NCBI GenBank assembly: GCA_013397435.1
Contig: VZRG01001068.1
Span: 158,331 to 222,330 of the forward strand
Source of the DNA: Erythrocercus mccallii
Taxonomy: Eukaryota; Chordata; Aves; Passeriformes; Dicruridae
Direction: 5' to 3'
Length of the DNA: 64,000 nucleotides
How positions within the stretch are numbered: the stretch's first letter is position 1; each line of letters starts with the position of its first letter. The notes under the pieces were generated by a model that was given only the letters and a program-made list of their open reading frames with translations, did no database searches and was not told where the DNA came from. A program made the translations under genes and the position numbers. This document shows, piece by piece, positions 36,595-47,600 of the stretch.

Positions 36595-37207
36595 GTAAGT
36601 TTTCTGCCTCCACCACCACCCCTTTTCAACAATATTGCATGGTTTTATAAGATTAGTAATTTTCTTTACTTTATGTCCCTGGGATATTAAGTAAAGATTA
36701 CAAACAATCTTATAAAACTGCATAATATTGTGGTGTTGTGTGTGTGTTTATTTAAAAGCAAAACAAAAGCTCCTATAAAAAGTTCAGTCCTTACCCCATA
36801 TATCAATATCCTGGCTCCAGTCTGCTTTGGGGTTCCATGATAAGTATGCCAGAATAGTGTATGTTGGAGCATCGTCACAGAGAGTGGAGTCAGCATTTCC
36901 TGGCTGCTCTGGATGTCAGAAACCTTGTTTTAAAAGGTAAGTTTTCAGTTGAATGTGTTGAATGTCTTTCTGTATTTATATGGAAACATTCAGCCCATTT
37001 CTAAAATGTGTTTTTATTGTGTTTGCATTTTTGAAATTTACTTGTAACTTGACACAGCCCAAACTCACATTTTATACTTCTCTGTCTAGTCCTTTTTTTA
37101 TTTTGTTATTTTCCTGTGTTAATACATTTTATTGTGTTTCCAGAAAAAAAATAGCGTCTTGTTTGTTACTACTTGGAACAAGATGGTAACTAAACTCTGT
37201 TTAATAT

Positions 37208-37915
37208 CATTCTCAGTGATCTAGACAAGGGGATCAAGGGCACCTCAGTCAGTTCACAGACAGCACCAAGCTGGGTGGGACTGTTGATCTGCTGGAGGGC
37301 AGGAAGGCTCTGCAGAGGGATCTGGACAGGCTGGATCATGGGCTGAGGCCAATGGTGTGAGGTTCAACAAGGCCCAGTGTCGAGTCCTGCCCTTGGGTCA
37401 CAGCAACCCCAGGCAGTGCCACAGGCTGGGGCAGAGGGGCTGGAAAGCTGCCCACAGGAAAAGGACCTGGGAGTGCTGGTGACAGCGACTGAACATGAGC
37501 CAGGCTGTGCCCAGGTGGCCAAGAAGGGCAGTGGCATCCTGGCCTGTACCAGCAGTAGTGTGGCCAGCAGGAGCAGGGCAGGGATTGTCCCCCTGTACTC
37601 AGCACTGATGAGGCTGCACCTCAGATTCTGTGTTCTGTTCTGGGCCCCTCACTGCAAGAAGGATATTTTAGTGCTGAAGTGAGACCAGAGAAGGACAATG
37701 GAACTGGTGAAGTGTCTGAGACATAAATCTTGTACAAAGCAGCTGAGGGAGCTGGGGGCATTGAGCCTGAAGAAAAGGAGGCTCAGGGGAGACCACAGCT
37801 GCCTGAAAGGAGTGTGTAGCCAGGAGGGCCTCTTTTCTCAGGGAGCAAGTTCTGTATATTTCTGATTAATATATACCTTTGGAGGTCCAGCCTGAACCTC
37901 CTAAGCTTCAGTTTG
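37208..37915 (+). mobile_element. CR1 LINE fragment (sense), with RT ORF2 remnant
   Basis: The sequence matches the avian CR1 3' half in sense orientation: GATCTAGACAAGGGGATCAA, GCACCAAGCTGGG, GATCTGGACAGGCTGGA, AGGTTCAACAAGGCC, then the open frame 37377-37682, which preserves the C-terminal ORF2 phrases EKDLGVLV, ASRSRAGIVPLYSAL and VLFWAPHCKKD. Later come GGGAGCTGGGGGCATTGAGC and the run to AGCCTGAACCTCCTAAGC. The copy is truncated at both ends and broken by stops and indels, so it is dead. It is inserted in BRD10 intron 5 in the gene's orientation. Confidence 0.9.
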
Positions 37916-38499
37916 TAGCTGATACGTTATATCATTTGGTATTTCTGAGAATTTACAACACAGACATTTGTGAAAACAAGTTTATTATCTATAGAAATTA
38001 GTAGGCAGCTATGTAGTAGGGAGTTAAGTAATAGTTAAATCACTTGTTGATTTACCTTCCCTCCCTGAAAAAAGGCAAACACAAGATTGTGTTAGGGAAT
38101 CAAACTGCATACGAGAAGAAATGCTAAATTTTGTAGCGATGGATTATATAAATTTTTTAATGTCTCTTCTTACTATTTAATATTTAAGGAATAATAATAT
38201 CTAGCATTTGTGTGTTTGCACAGAAAACCAACTGAATCACAATAATTTAAAAGATAAGGTTTTTTTTCTATTCCAGTTTTTTTTGGCCTATTCTTGTCCT
38301 GTCATGACTACTTTTGAGGAGAAAAGATTCTTCTCATGGCTAAAATTTGTTCCTGCATCCATTAACAGGTTTATTGTCAATTCCAAAACCCCACTAAGAA
38401 AAATAAGTAATTGGGATAACAGGAAATAATTAACCTACGTTTTTAAAAATTATGTTACTATAAATCTTTCATTAAAACTACTTGGAAGTATGGTTCCTC

Positions 38500-38712
38500 T
38501 TTGCCTGTTTCTCCACCCTGTTGAAGTCCTTCTGAAGGGTTGTACAGCTCTCTGGGGTATTGGCCACTCCTTCCCGCTTTGTCATGGGTGAGTTCACTGG
38601 GGAGGCATCTGCCCTTTCATCCAAGTCACTGATGAACAAGTTAAACAATACTGGACCAATGCTGAACCCTTAGGGACACACTAGAGACAGGCCTCCAACT
38701 AGAGCTAGCTGT
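38500..38712 (-). mobile_element. CR1 LINE fragment (antisense)
   Basis: The plus strand shows the antisense CR1 phrases CTCCACCCTGTTGAAGTCC, AAGTCACTGATGAACAAG, TTAAACAATACTGGACC and ACACTAGAGACAGGCCTCCA. It belongs to the 3' region of a CR1 copy distinct from the one at 37.2-37.9 kb, in the opposite orientation. Confidence 0.85.
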
Positions 38713-40643
38713 GGAATTAGGGGGCAGGAATTGGCTAGCTTTTTATGTTTGTTTTTGTAAGCAGAGAGAAAAATAACATTGGTTTTTCTGTGAAGTAGTA
38801 ATGAAGTCAGTAAAGTCTTGAAATCTGTTCTTGTCTAAACATTGTACATCTGGCTGCATAACAGCTGCCACTTCAAATTTATTCAGTGGTCAGCTGGTAC
38901 TTATCTTTCTCACTCTTTTTTTCCACTTAAGCCAAGATCTTAGCTTTATTGAAAGACCAGTGAGGCTCAAAAATTGATAATTTCTTGGGATTTTTACTTT
39001 GTAGTGATTTTTCATATCTTTCAAGTGACATTTTCACACATTTTCTTTGCTATATCAACTGCATGTACAGCATTTCTGTTTTACAATTGCTTATTTTTGC
39101 TATTTGATTTTTGTTTTTAGACAATGTGCTAATGCTCTGTAGTATAAAAATACATAATTTTAAATTAGTCTGCAAAATGTTTTTTTATCTTACAAGAAAA
39201 ATACATCTGCATGTAATGTTCTTTTGTATGTTAACAATTCTGTTGATTGCTGATATTAAGATGATTAAGATACCAATTGTCCTGGTAGGCTACAGTATGC
39301 ACAAGGTCTGGTTTTTGTTGTAGTGATTAGTGACAGGTTTTATGCATGTGAGTGGCCACAAGTGAAGGAAATTATAATACAGTTTACTGGCTTGTCTCTG
39401 TGTTCAACACTGATCATTATGTGGTAATGTGGCATAATGATCCTACTTAAAATCTTTGCTTTTGTAATTTTAATTGAAGAATAAAGGTAACTACTTGTTT
39501 TGTTATGTAACATGTAAATGATTGTCCATAAAAAAATAGATACCTGGTCTTCAAACAAGCATTCAGCCTGAGCGATCTTGCTGTTCATTGGAGAGATCTG
39601 CTGAAATGTGTAGAGAGAAATTATCCAAAGTCCTTAGGAAGATCATTTTTGTAGACTGCTGAAATGGAGCTGTGACACGTTTTATCCAGATTTTCCTGCC
39701 TTACCTTTCTTCATGTGCTAGACCACAGGAAGCTGTGAAGGATATGTGCACTGTCAAAAGTTAAATATGTATATGAAATAAGTAAGTTCCCAAGTCTTGC
39801 TTCTTTTTCTTGCAGAACCATAATCTCTTTGCTGTTTTACATCTTTGACCAGTCAAGAGCTAAAATCTTCATTTACTTGAAATGCACAGAGTTAGTAGAG
39901 TGACAGAAGTACTATACCACATCTCTTTTATAACAGTTACCTTTATATCCATTGTTCAGTCTTTTATGCAATGAACTACAGAATAAAGTTTTGGGAAGAA
40001 ATATGTACAAGGGCTATCTGTGAGTGTTGAGTGTGTTCTGCAGCACCATGGCCGGCACTGTTGTCATTTCCCAATGTCTTCTCTCCTTATTCAGACTTTC
40101 TAGGTTTATGAAAACATGAATATAAGATTCCATATATCAGTTTTGAAAATAAAGCTTTTTAATTACATGTTTGAATGAAAAGCCTAAAGAATTTTATGTT
40201 GGCAAATAGTCTTTGCTTCATAGTCTATTGCTTCATAAAAGATGAATTTGCTAAACCTTTCTTTTAAAAAAACATTTTTCTAGAACTTTAAATAAAATGT
40301 TATGGTAAAACAGTGGGATTTTTATCCTTGAAAATTGTAGTAAGGTTTCTTTTGCAAATAATAATGTTATCATTTATACCACTTTTCTTAAATGAGATTA
40401 TGGTGAGATTTTCTGAAAAACTTTTAACTCAGAAAAGTGTACATACGTAGTTGATTTCCCTGACCTGAATGGATTACTGCCTATGTTAGTTACTCATTTA
40501 AATAATTTTAAACACATGGTGTTTAAATTTTGACCTGTAAAAAGTAAGCGTCCTTGCAGTATTACTTTTCCAACTAGGACATTATCCCTCTGTAGTATTA
40601 AAATAAAAGTAATAATATCCTATATGGGGTAACGGTAGATGTA

Positions 40644-40717
40644 ACTCTGAAAGTTTCTAATCTTTTCTTCCAGTTGTTTTACTCCGAAAGTTTCTAATCT
40701 TTTCTTCCAGTTGTTTT
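40644..40717 (+). repeat. 37-bp tandem duplication carrying duplicated 3' splice-site-like sequence
   Basis: Two copies (40644-40680 and 40681-40717) differ at one base (ACTCT/ACTCC). Each holds a branchpoint-like TTTCTAAT, a pyrimidine tract and CAG (CTAATCTTTTCTTCCAG). It sits 104 bp upstream of exon 6, whose own acceptor is ATGTTTTCAG. Use of either copy would add sequence with an in-frame stop. Confidence 0.9.
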
Positions 40718-40820
40718 CCTTATATGCTATATCAGTGTACCAGGATTATTGTAGTACTAATATAATTTAACAAGATTTAGGTCTAATGCCACGATAAATA
40801 AATGGAATTTATGTTTTCAG

Positions 40821-40936
40821 GGAAGATGGTACCACCGGAAGCAAGCAGTAAAGGAATTGCATGGTACATTGTTACGACTGCTTAATGAACTGTTACCATG
40901 GGAACCAAAGCTAATTAAAGCATTTCAAAGAAACAG
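40821..40936 (+). CDS. BRD10: BRD10 coding exon 6: conserved helical segment
   Basis: 116 bp encoding residues 784-821 plus two bases of codon 822; acceptor ATGTTTTCAG, donor ACAG|GTAATT. The peptide (GRWYHRKQAVKELHGTLL, then RLLNELLPWEPKLIKAFQ) is hydrophobic-rich and helical and continues the coiled-coil from exon 5, ending basic (QRNR). It looks ordered and conserved in style compared with the disordered tail, so it may be a binding helix. No named domain is recognised. A duplicated decoy acceptor lies just upstream. Confidence 0.87.
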
Positions 40937-42118
40937 GTAATTACCTGCTCTTTTTTTTCAAAAGTGGTACATGGGATGAAAAACAGAACAAAATTCGCCT
41001 TTTAAAAACTGATCAATAAGTTGGCTTCGTAAATAAATAAAATTAAAATAGTGTGAGGAGAGGAGTGAGGCACTAGCAACACTTCAGTTGGAAGAAGTAT
41101 CTTACATTCCAGAGTTACTGTCTCCAAAAAATCTGAGCTTAACCCACTAGTGTTTTTTTTCCCCTAAAACACTCTAGAATCCTTAAGCATGCTGATCAAT
41201 AGTATATCACAATACAGCTAGGATTTGTATTGCTGCTTATTTGATTAAGAAGTGCTGAAAAATTTTCTCTAGAGAACTATACCAGGGCTTCTTACAATAC
41301 TCTGACTACTTACTATATAAAGCTACCTAAATTAACTATTAATGAATTCTCCACCAAGAAATTCTTGAAGTATTGTTTTGAGGTCTTTGTAACCCAGTAA
41401 ATTAGAAATGCATCTGGAAAAGAAGTATTGTCGAAGGAATATGACTGAAGTAGTTACATGTTTAAATCTAGTAAAGCGCAAGCATTAGTAACAGTGAAGG
41501 TGTTACTCTGATTATAAATCATGGAGAAATTAGATACTGTATTGAAGCTCAGTGCCATTCTTGCCTCTTAACTGTACAGCTGTTACTATAATTGTACCTT
41601 AGTTTTGCCATGTAGACTAAAAGCAAGGAATGATTAGAGGATTAAACATTGTGACAAAGGATAAGGAAAAGAGGCTCCTTCTTAAATGTTGAGTGTGGAG
41701 GAAGCAAGTTACACTGGTATGTGGTGCAGAGCTAATGCTGAAAAGTGTAAAAGGTGTTATGTTTAAAAAAATAACACCAAAGACATTAAATTGGTTCCTC
41801 AGTAGCTCATTTTGTGAATATCATGCATGAATTAAAATTCCTATTTGGAAATTTGGAATATTGTTGAATATTTTGCTTTAAATAATGGACTCACATACAA
41901 GTTTTGAGATTTTTCTATTCCTTTCTACTCTCATTCCTGTTCATTTTCCTTAGCTGTTAATTTCTTCCTGTCTTTCTCAATTCAGAATCCTCCTGGAAAC
42001 ATGGCAGATGTTACTGTCAGAATAAATTGCATTTTCCAGTATGTGAAGTTTACAGTTTTATACTTTTTGTAAATTCTATTGTGGAATGGTTTGGTGCTCA
42101 GTATTCTTGTCTGTCAAA

Positions 42119-44430
42119 TCACACAATCATAGAATGGTTTGGGTTAGAAGGGACCTTAAACATCATTCAGTTCCAATCACCCTGCCATTTGCAGGGACAA
42201 CTTTCGTAGACCAGGTTCCTCAAAACCTCATCCAATCTGGCCTTCCAGGTCTGGGGTTTCAACAACTTCTCTGGACAACCTGTTCTAGTGCCTCACCACC
42301 GTTGCACTTCAGAATTTCTTCCCAATTTCTAATCTAAACCTAGTCTCTTTCAGTTTGAAGCCATTGCCCCTTGTCCTCTCACTACAAGTTCTTGTACAGT
42401 TCTCTCTCCCCAGCTTTTTTGAAGGCTCCCTTCAGGTACTGGAAGGCTGCAATTAGATTTCCCTGAAGCTGCCTGTTTTCCAGGCTGACCAATCCCTCTC
42501 AGTCCTTCTGCACAGGAGAGGTGTTCCTTCCCTCTGATCATCTTGGTGGCCTCCTCTGGACTCACTCCAACAGTTCCATGTCCTTCCTGTGCTTGGGACC
42601 CCAGAGGTGGATGCAGCACTGCAGGTGGGGGGTCCCACCAGAGCAGAGTAGAGGGGCAGAATCCTTTCCCTGGCCCTGCTGCCCAGGCTGCTTTAGATGC
42701 AGCCCAGGATACGTTTGGCTTTCTGAGCTGTGAGTGCCCATGGCTGGGTCTTGTCCAGCCTCTCCTGCACCAGCACCCCTGACTCCTTCTCCACAGGGCC
42801 GCTGTGATCTGTTCATCCCCAGCCTGTACTGAGACTTGGGATTGCTTCAACCCAGGTGCAGCACATTGCACTTGGCCTTGTTAAAACACGTGGTTTTCCC
42901 ATGGACCCATTTCTCAAGCTTGTCCAGGTCACTGGATGGCATGCCATCCTCTAGGTGTGGCAGCTGCACCACTCAGCTTGGTGTCATTTGCAAACTTGCT
43001 GAGAGTGCCCTCAATATCTCTGTCAATGTCTTTAGTTATGATACTGAATAACTCTGGTCTGAGTATGGACCACTGAGGGACACCACTGTCCCCTGATGTC
43101 CATCAGGATTTTGTGCCATTGACCACTACCCTCTGGATGCCACCATCCAACCAATTTCTTATCCATCTAACACGCTGCTTATCAAATCACAGTCTCTCCA
43201 ATATAAGACACAAGGACGTTATGGGGAGACCATGTCAAAGGCTGTACAGAAGTCCAGATAAATGACAACTGTAGCTGTTCCCTTGTCCACTGATATAGTC
43301 AGTTGATCCTAGAAGGCCACTGAATTTGTCAGGCAGTACTTGGTGCAGCTGTGCTGGCTGTCCCAAATCACCTCCCTATGCCTTAGCACAGCTTCTAGGA
43401 GGGTCTGTTCTGTGATCTTCCCAGGCTAACAGATCACCTCACCCTGACCCTCCACAAGCAAGTTTGATCTCTTCAAGATCTCTTCAAGCTCTTCCTGGGC
43501 CACCCATCCTAGCTTTGGCTGCCTTGTCCATTTGCTTCTTTCCCTTCAGTCTGACCAGCCGTTCCCTAGTGAGCCCTGCTGTTCCCTTCCTTGCCCAATT
43601 TCTTGTTTCTGGAGATTTCCAGCTCTTACACTCTGAGGAGGATTTCCTTAAAGATCTGCCATCTCTGTTCCACTCCCTTGTCCCTGAGGGAAGTCTCAGA
43701 GTGGATCTCACTGGCTATCTCCTTGAGGAGCTGGAAGTCTGCTTTCCTAAAGTTCAGGGGCCTAACTTTATTCTTTGCCTGGCCCATATCCCTCAGGACT
43801 GCATGATCACTGCAGCCTAGACTCTCTCCAATCTTGACGTTCAAGATCACCTCACTTCCACTGGTGCCCATCAGATCCAGGATTGTATCCCCTCTGGAGG
43901 GCTGTTGTCTATTCCTTTGCTTCAGAAGGTATCCCTCATGCTTTCCAAGTCTCCTGGCTTGCCTGCAGCTTGTTATGCTGCATTCCCAGCAGATTTTGGG
44001 ATGGCTGAAGTGCCCCAGCAGGACAAGAACCTGCTAGCATGATGCTGCCTGTAGCTGGAGCAAGAAGGCTTCATCAATAGGGTCCCTTTGCTCAGGGGTC
44101 TGTACATAACACCATCCACAAGGTTCCCTTTGTTGCCTCAGTCCCTGATTCTTACCCACAGGCTTTTGACTTGTACATGGCTGTTCTTCAGAGGCATCTC
44201 TTCACACTTAGTCGTCTACCTTCTGACGTAGAGGGTGACCCCTCTGCCTCTCTCTTTCCACACCTGTCTCTTCTGTAGAGCCTGTAGCCATCGACAGTCA
44301 CACTCTGGTCACATCCAACCAAGTCTCAGTAACAGCAAGAAGATCATAACTTTCTAGCAGCACAGTGGCTTCCAGCTTTCTGTTCCCAGTGCTGCATCAA
44401 TGTGGTTACAGAACACAACTGTCACGCAAA
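42119..44430 (-). mobile_element. Long CR1 LINE copy (antisense)
   Basis: It starts at the CR1 3' tail (AATCATAGAATGGTTTGGGT, then AGAAGGGACCTTAAACATCA) and runs about 2.3 kb through antisense phrases such as CTGGACAACCTGTTCTAGTG, CTCTGGACTCACTCCAACAG, TTGGTGTCATTTGCAAACTT and GTCAAAGGCTGTACAGAAGT. It represents the 3' part of a CR1 subfamily with a long 3' region and is much longer than most CR1 insertions, which are truncated to a few hundred bases. Open frames within it (for example 42350-42871 minus, 43464-43820 plus) are broken and lack LINE protein motifs. It lies opposite to BRD10. The upstream limit is approximate. Confidence 0.85.
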
Positions 44431-44495
44431 GTTTGTTAAATGGTATGTATGAGCTGTGACTGATAGAAGTAAATTTTAGTCTGGAATGGGGTAGA

Positions 44496-44513
44496 GATGT
44501 TGTGTGTGTGTGT
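44496..44513 (+). repeat. TG dinucleotide repeat
   Basis: About eight TG units just past the upstream limit of the long CR1 copy. Confidence 0.8.
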
Positions 44514-44933
44514 GCTGGTAGCCAGAGAAGCATGCACTTGGAGTGCAAGATAACTTCTGAAATTAACTGAATTCAACTCATGTTTTTAATATGTATGTTT
44601 TAGGCTGTAACCCTAGTTTATTCAACAAGGAAAGCCTGAGTATTTCCATGACATAACTGGACATACATAGCATACCAGCGAACAGGTCCATCTGAAGAAC
44701 GATGTTTACAAATCATGGGGAGGAAAGGAAGATGCATAGGGTATTCTGTGTCACTGTCTTGGTCTGATTCATACCGCTGGCAGTTGTGTAGCACCAGTGA
44801 CAGTGGTGAGGAAAGGTGTCATGTAAAATGGAAAAAGCAATTGAGCAAAATTTCCTTACAGTGCTGTAAACATCAATTCCCCCATAAGTCTCACTGCAGT
44901 TGCACTGTCTGTAGGGTGTCTCAGCGAGGTACA

Positions 44934-45413
44934 TGTTGGAATTCTTGGCTCTTTCTCGCTCCAAGGTCAGGGCGAATAAAACTCAGGAGCCGTTGTTTTT
45001 GAAGTCTCACTCTGAAGTTTATTATCCTTATCTATTACAAACTCACAAGATGTGAGTTCCCTCTAACAAGTCAAGAAAGTGAGCCAAGATGGTGACTATT
45101 CAAGGCTATTTAAGCCTAGAGTTTCCACATTACTAACATCTACTCATTGAATAACAGTTTTTAACTTCTAAGCTATGAAGGGCTGGGCAGCTCTTCTTCC
45201 TTCAGATGCCACAGTATGGAATAGAATAGTCTTGATTCTATTCCACACAAGTTGTAAATTGCTATAATCTATTTATTCATTTGCTAAATAATCCTTCTGG
45301 ACATTCTGTGTTGGTTACCACCAGCTGAATCCTGAAGTTCAATGTATTTGTACACTAAAATAGCCACTACATCCCATCTAAACAATGGTTTAGAAGAAGG
45401 GACAATGAAAACA
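44934..45413 (-). mobile_element. LTR-like ERV element, reverse orientation (approximate end)
   Basis: It begins TGTTGGAATT on the plus strand, so a minus-strand LTR would end AATTCCAACA. On the minus strand an AATAAA (in GATAATAAACTT, plus about 45017-45028) and a TTAAATAGCC TATA-like box (plus about 45101-45112) occur in LTR order. GTACA occurs immediately before the start (44929-44933) and again at 45415-45419 after AACAT, which would be an off-by-one target duplication. Internal viral genes are absent. The left end is firmer than the right. Confidence 0.5.
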
Positions 45414-46043
45414 TGTACAGGTTAGCAGTATCAAGGTAAGTGGATGAGTTCTTGAATGGTGTTCAAATGAGTGAAGTACCTGTGTATTTCTGTCACATGC
45501 ACAATCTTTAGTGGATTGAGAACCTATGGAAATTATAGCAGTGGCTGATAGCAGTGGCTGTTCTAATGGGCCAGAGATATAAGAAAGTGTTCTTAAGCAG
45601 AAAGTTATGTTACAGTCTCATAGCTGGGTCAAAGGCATGATGTGTTTAAGAAAAATGAGATTTACTTAATTCTCTTCTTGGGGTTCAAAGTAAGGAGTAG
45701 ACTTTTTACAGTTAATACTCAAGTCCATACAGGTATTTTTGTCACATGAAAGATGAAGGAGGAAAAGGAATATGGATGCAGTAAAATGGTGATGGTCATT
45801 TGGCTCAGTCCTTTTGCTATTGTTAGAGGACTTAATGAAATAGAATTCAGTTTTGGTAAAGTAAGGGACATTGCTGTCATTTCACATTTTCTCTTTTAGA
45901 GACTTGCAGACAGGGCTACACTGTAATTATTTGAAGGGCACAGGCAGTTAAGTCTACACCAACTTTTAGTTTTGCAGCAAAACAAATAAAGTTAATGTTT
46001 AAAAGTGTGGTTTTTTAGTAAAGTTAGTTTTGTTATTTTTAAG

Positions 46044-46231
46044 GTCTAGATTGAAGAAGGACTATGATGACTTTAAAAGACATCCAGACCATGATAAATT
46101 TACCAGAGAACTGTGGAGTAATGATGAAAGTGAAGTTGATTCTGGCAAAGAATCTTGTGCAGTAGTATGCGGTAAATCATCAGAGTTTACAGAACATATA
46201 GAAGTTCCCAAAAAAGATCACGCAGACAATG
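46044..46231 (+). CDS. BRD10: BRD10 coding exon 7
   Basis: 188 bp encoding the end of codon 822 through 884 plus one base of codon 885. It joins as AG+G (Arg822) after acceptor TTATTTTTAAG and leaves as AATG|GTAAGC into GAT (Asp885). The first half is charged and helical (SRLKKDYDDFKRHPDHDKF, then TRELW) and finishes the ordered segment begun in exon 5; the second half turns acidic and polar (NDESEVDSGKESC), marking the transition to the disordered tail. No named domain. Confidence 0.88.
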
Positions 46232-46379
46232 GTAAGCATTTACTGGAATTCAATAGCTTAAACTTGATTCAGGACCTGATTCAAGTTGATTTGGGAACCT
46301 AAGTTTTCTATGTGAGCTTGTGTCCTACTTCTTACCTTAACTCTACCCCTGTGATAATATGAAACTAGCTTGTGGTGCA

Positions 46380-47600
46380 TGTGTCAGATGTAGACTTGAA
46401 GAGGGCAGACACAACCAAGATGAAAATTCTGCTTTATTGAAGTGTTTGCTGTTTTTTGTGCATAACTATTTCTGTGATAACAGTAGTTCTGTGTGGAATT
46501 TACTTTTATGGTGTGTTGACCTTGACTGGCTGGAGATACCCACCCAACCACTGTCACCCCCTGTTCCTTAAGAGGGTAGGGAGAGAAAACAATATGGAAA
46601 AGCTTAATGGTCAAGATACAGACAAGGGAGATCACTCACCAGTTACTGTCACAGTCAAAACAGATTCACTTGAGGAGAATTAATTTAATTTGTTGTCAAT
46701 TAAAATAGAGTAGAATGGTGAGAAACAGATACAAAACCTAAACTCCTCTCTTTAACATATCCACCGTCTTTCAAGGCTCATCTTAATTCCCAATTCTTCC
46801 ACCTCCTCCCTTGTCAAATGGCACAGGAAGGATTGAATCTCAGGATTGAGGTCAGTTTGTAACAGTTAGTCCCTTCTGCTCCTTTCTCATCCTTGCTCCA
46901 GTGTGGAGTCCCCTCCCTATGGAATATAGTGTTTCACAAACAGCACCCGTGTGGGTCCTCTCCATAGGCTAGAGTTTTTCAGCATAAGACTGTACTAGCG
47001 TGGATCTCCCATATGCCACAGTTCCTGTTAGGAACCTGCTCCAGGATGGGCTCTTCATGGGCTGCAACTTCCTTCAAGGTATTCTACTCACCTGCTGTAG
47101 AATGGGGTCCTCAAGTATCTGCAATGTATATACCTGTTCCAGCATGGTCCTCCATGGGAGCAGGTAAACCTGCTTGATCAGTGGTCTTCGTGGGTTGGAG
47201 GGGAATCCATTCCAGTGCCTGGAGCACCTCTTACCCCTCCTTTTTTGCTGACCTTGATGTCTACTGGATTGTATCCCTATGTTTTCTCCTCAGTCCACTT
47301 TGTCACACACTTCAGCAAAGCATTATCCATGAGACATCACCATCTTGGCTGACAGGCTCAGCCATGTCCTGCAGTGGATTTGTTTTGGAGCCGGGTGTGT
47401 CTGGCACAAGATAGTTCCTGGCCTCTCTCCTCAGAGAGGACCCCTTGCAGCCCCATGCAATGAAAACCTCAGTGCATGGCCCTTCTGTCCACCTGGCCTT
47501 CCTGCATGCATCCTCAGCCCTCTTAGCACTTCATGCATCCCCTGCTCACTGGCTGGTCCAGCTTGATGCTCATTCATATCTTTGTCCCAATGGCATCATC
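46380..47600 (-). mobile_element. ERV-derived repeat block, reverse orientation
   Basis: Begins TGTGTCAGATG on plus. On the minus strand, LTR-type features appear: CAATAAAGCAGAATTTTCAT (polyadenylation signal and U5-like tail), then, moving upstream, GCCAGTCAAGGTCAACACAC and GGTGAGTGATCTCCC, phrases I recognise from a widespread avian ERV-type repeat. Further upstream are degenerate copies of a motif centred on CCAGCATGG.CCTCCATGGG. No intact viral frame is present. Family name and outer limit need a repeat library. Confidence 0.6.
46891..47206 (-). repeat. Degenerate 37-55 bp tandem units inside ERV-derived block
   Basis: At least seven diverged copies start near 46891, 46941, 46990, 47035, 47090, 47132 and 47169. 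Each carries a version of GCTCCAGxxTGGGxTCCTCC followed by ATGGGCTGCA-like sequence (the clearest is CTGCTCCAGGATGGGCTCTT at 47036). Spacing varies, so this is an old minisatellite-like array internal to the repeat family. Confidence 0.65.

Larger units (their letters stand above)
36469..36926. repeat. Diverged inverted repeat (fold-back element)
   Basis: The left arm (36469-36600, plus) and right arm (36789-36926, read on minus) align along their length. Both begin AGGT.TCTG, share GTCCAAAGCAGC / ATCCAGAGCAGC, then ACTCC.CTCTCTGTG, then GGAACCCC or AGAACCCC with AGCAGA.TGGAGC, and both end near GGGGTAAG or AGGGTAAG. About 190 bp separate the arms. This structure fits an old fold-back or MITE-like DNA transposon, or an inverted duplication. 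The family is unknown. Confidence 0.6.
29165..40820 (+). other. BRD10 intron 5
   Basis: The largest intron, 11.7 kb. It holds an antisense exon-like open segment (32174-32434), a diverged inverted repeat (36469-36926) with a possible poison exon, CR1 fragments (37208-37915 sense, 38500-38712 antisense) and a 37-bp tandem duplication carrying acceptor-like sites just before exon 6. Other open frames in it, such as 33342-33656 and 34961-35143, have no domain signal. Confidence 0.65.
40937..46043 (+). other. BRD10 intron 6
   Basis: A 5.1-kb intron. Nearly half is a long antisense CR1 (42119-44430); an LTR-like element (44934-45413) follows it. The AT-rich remainder (40.94-42.1 and 45.4-46.04 kb) shows nothing recognisable. 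Confidence 0.7.

Noticed and set aside
36789..36926. Apparent coding exon on either strand of the right repeat arm, bounded by splice-like signals
   Set aside because: The segment is homologous to the left arm in inverted orientation, so openness and splice-like ends are better explained by a repeat.
42350..42871. 173-codon minus-strand open frame
   Set aside because: It falls inside the 3' part of a CR1 LINE and lacks reverse-transcriptase motifs.
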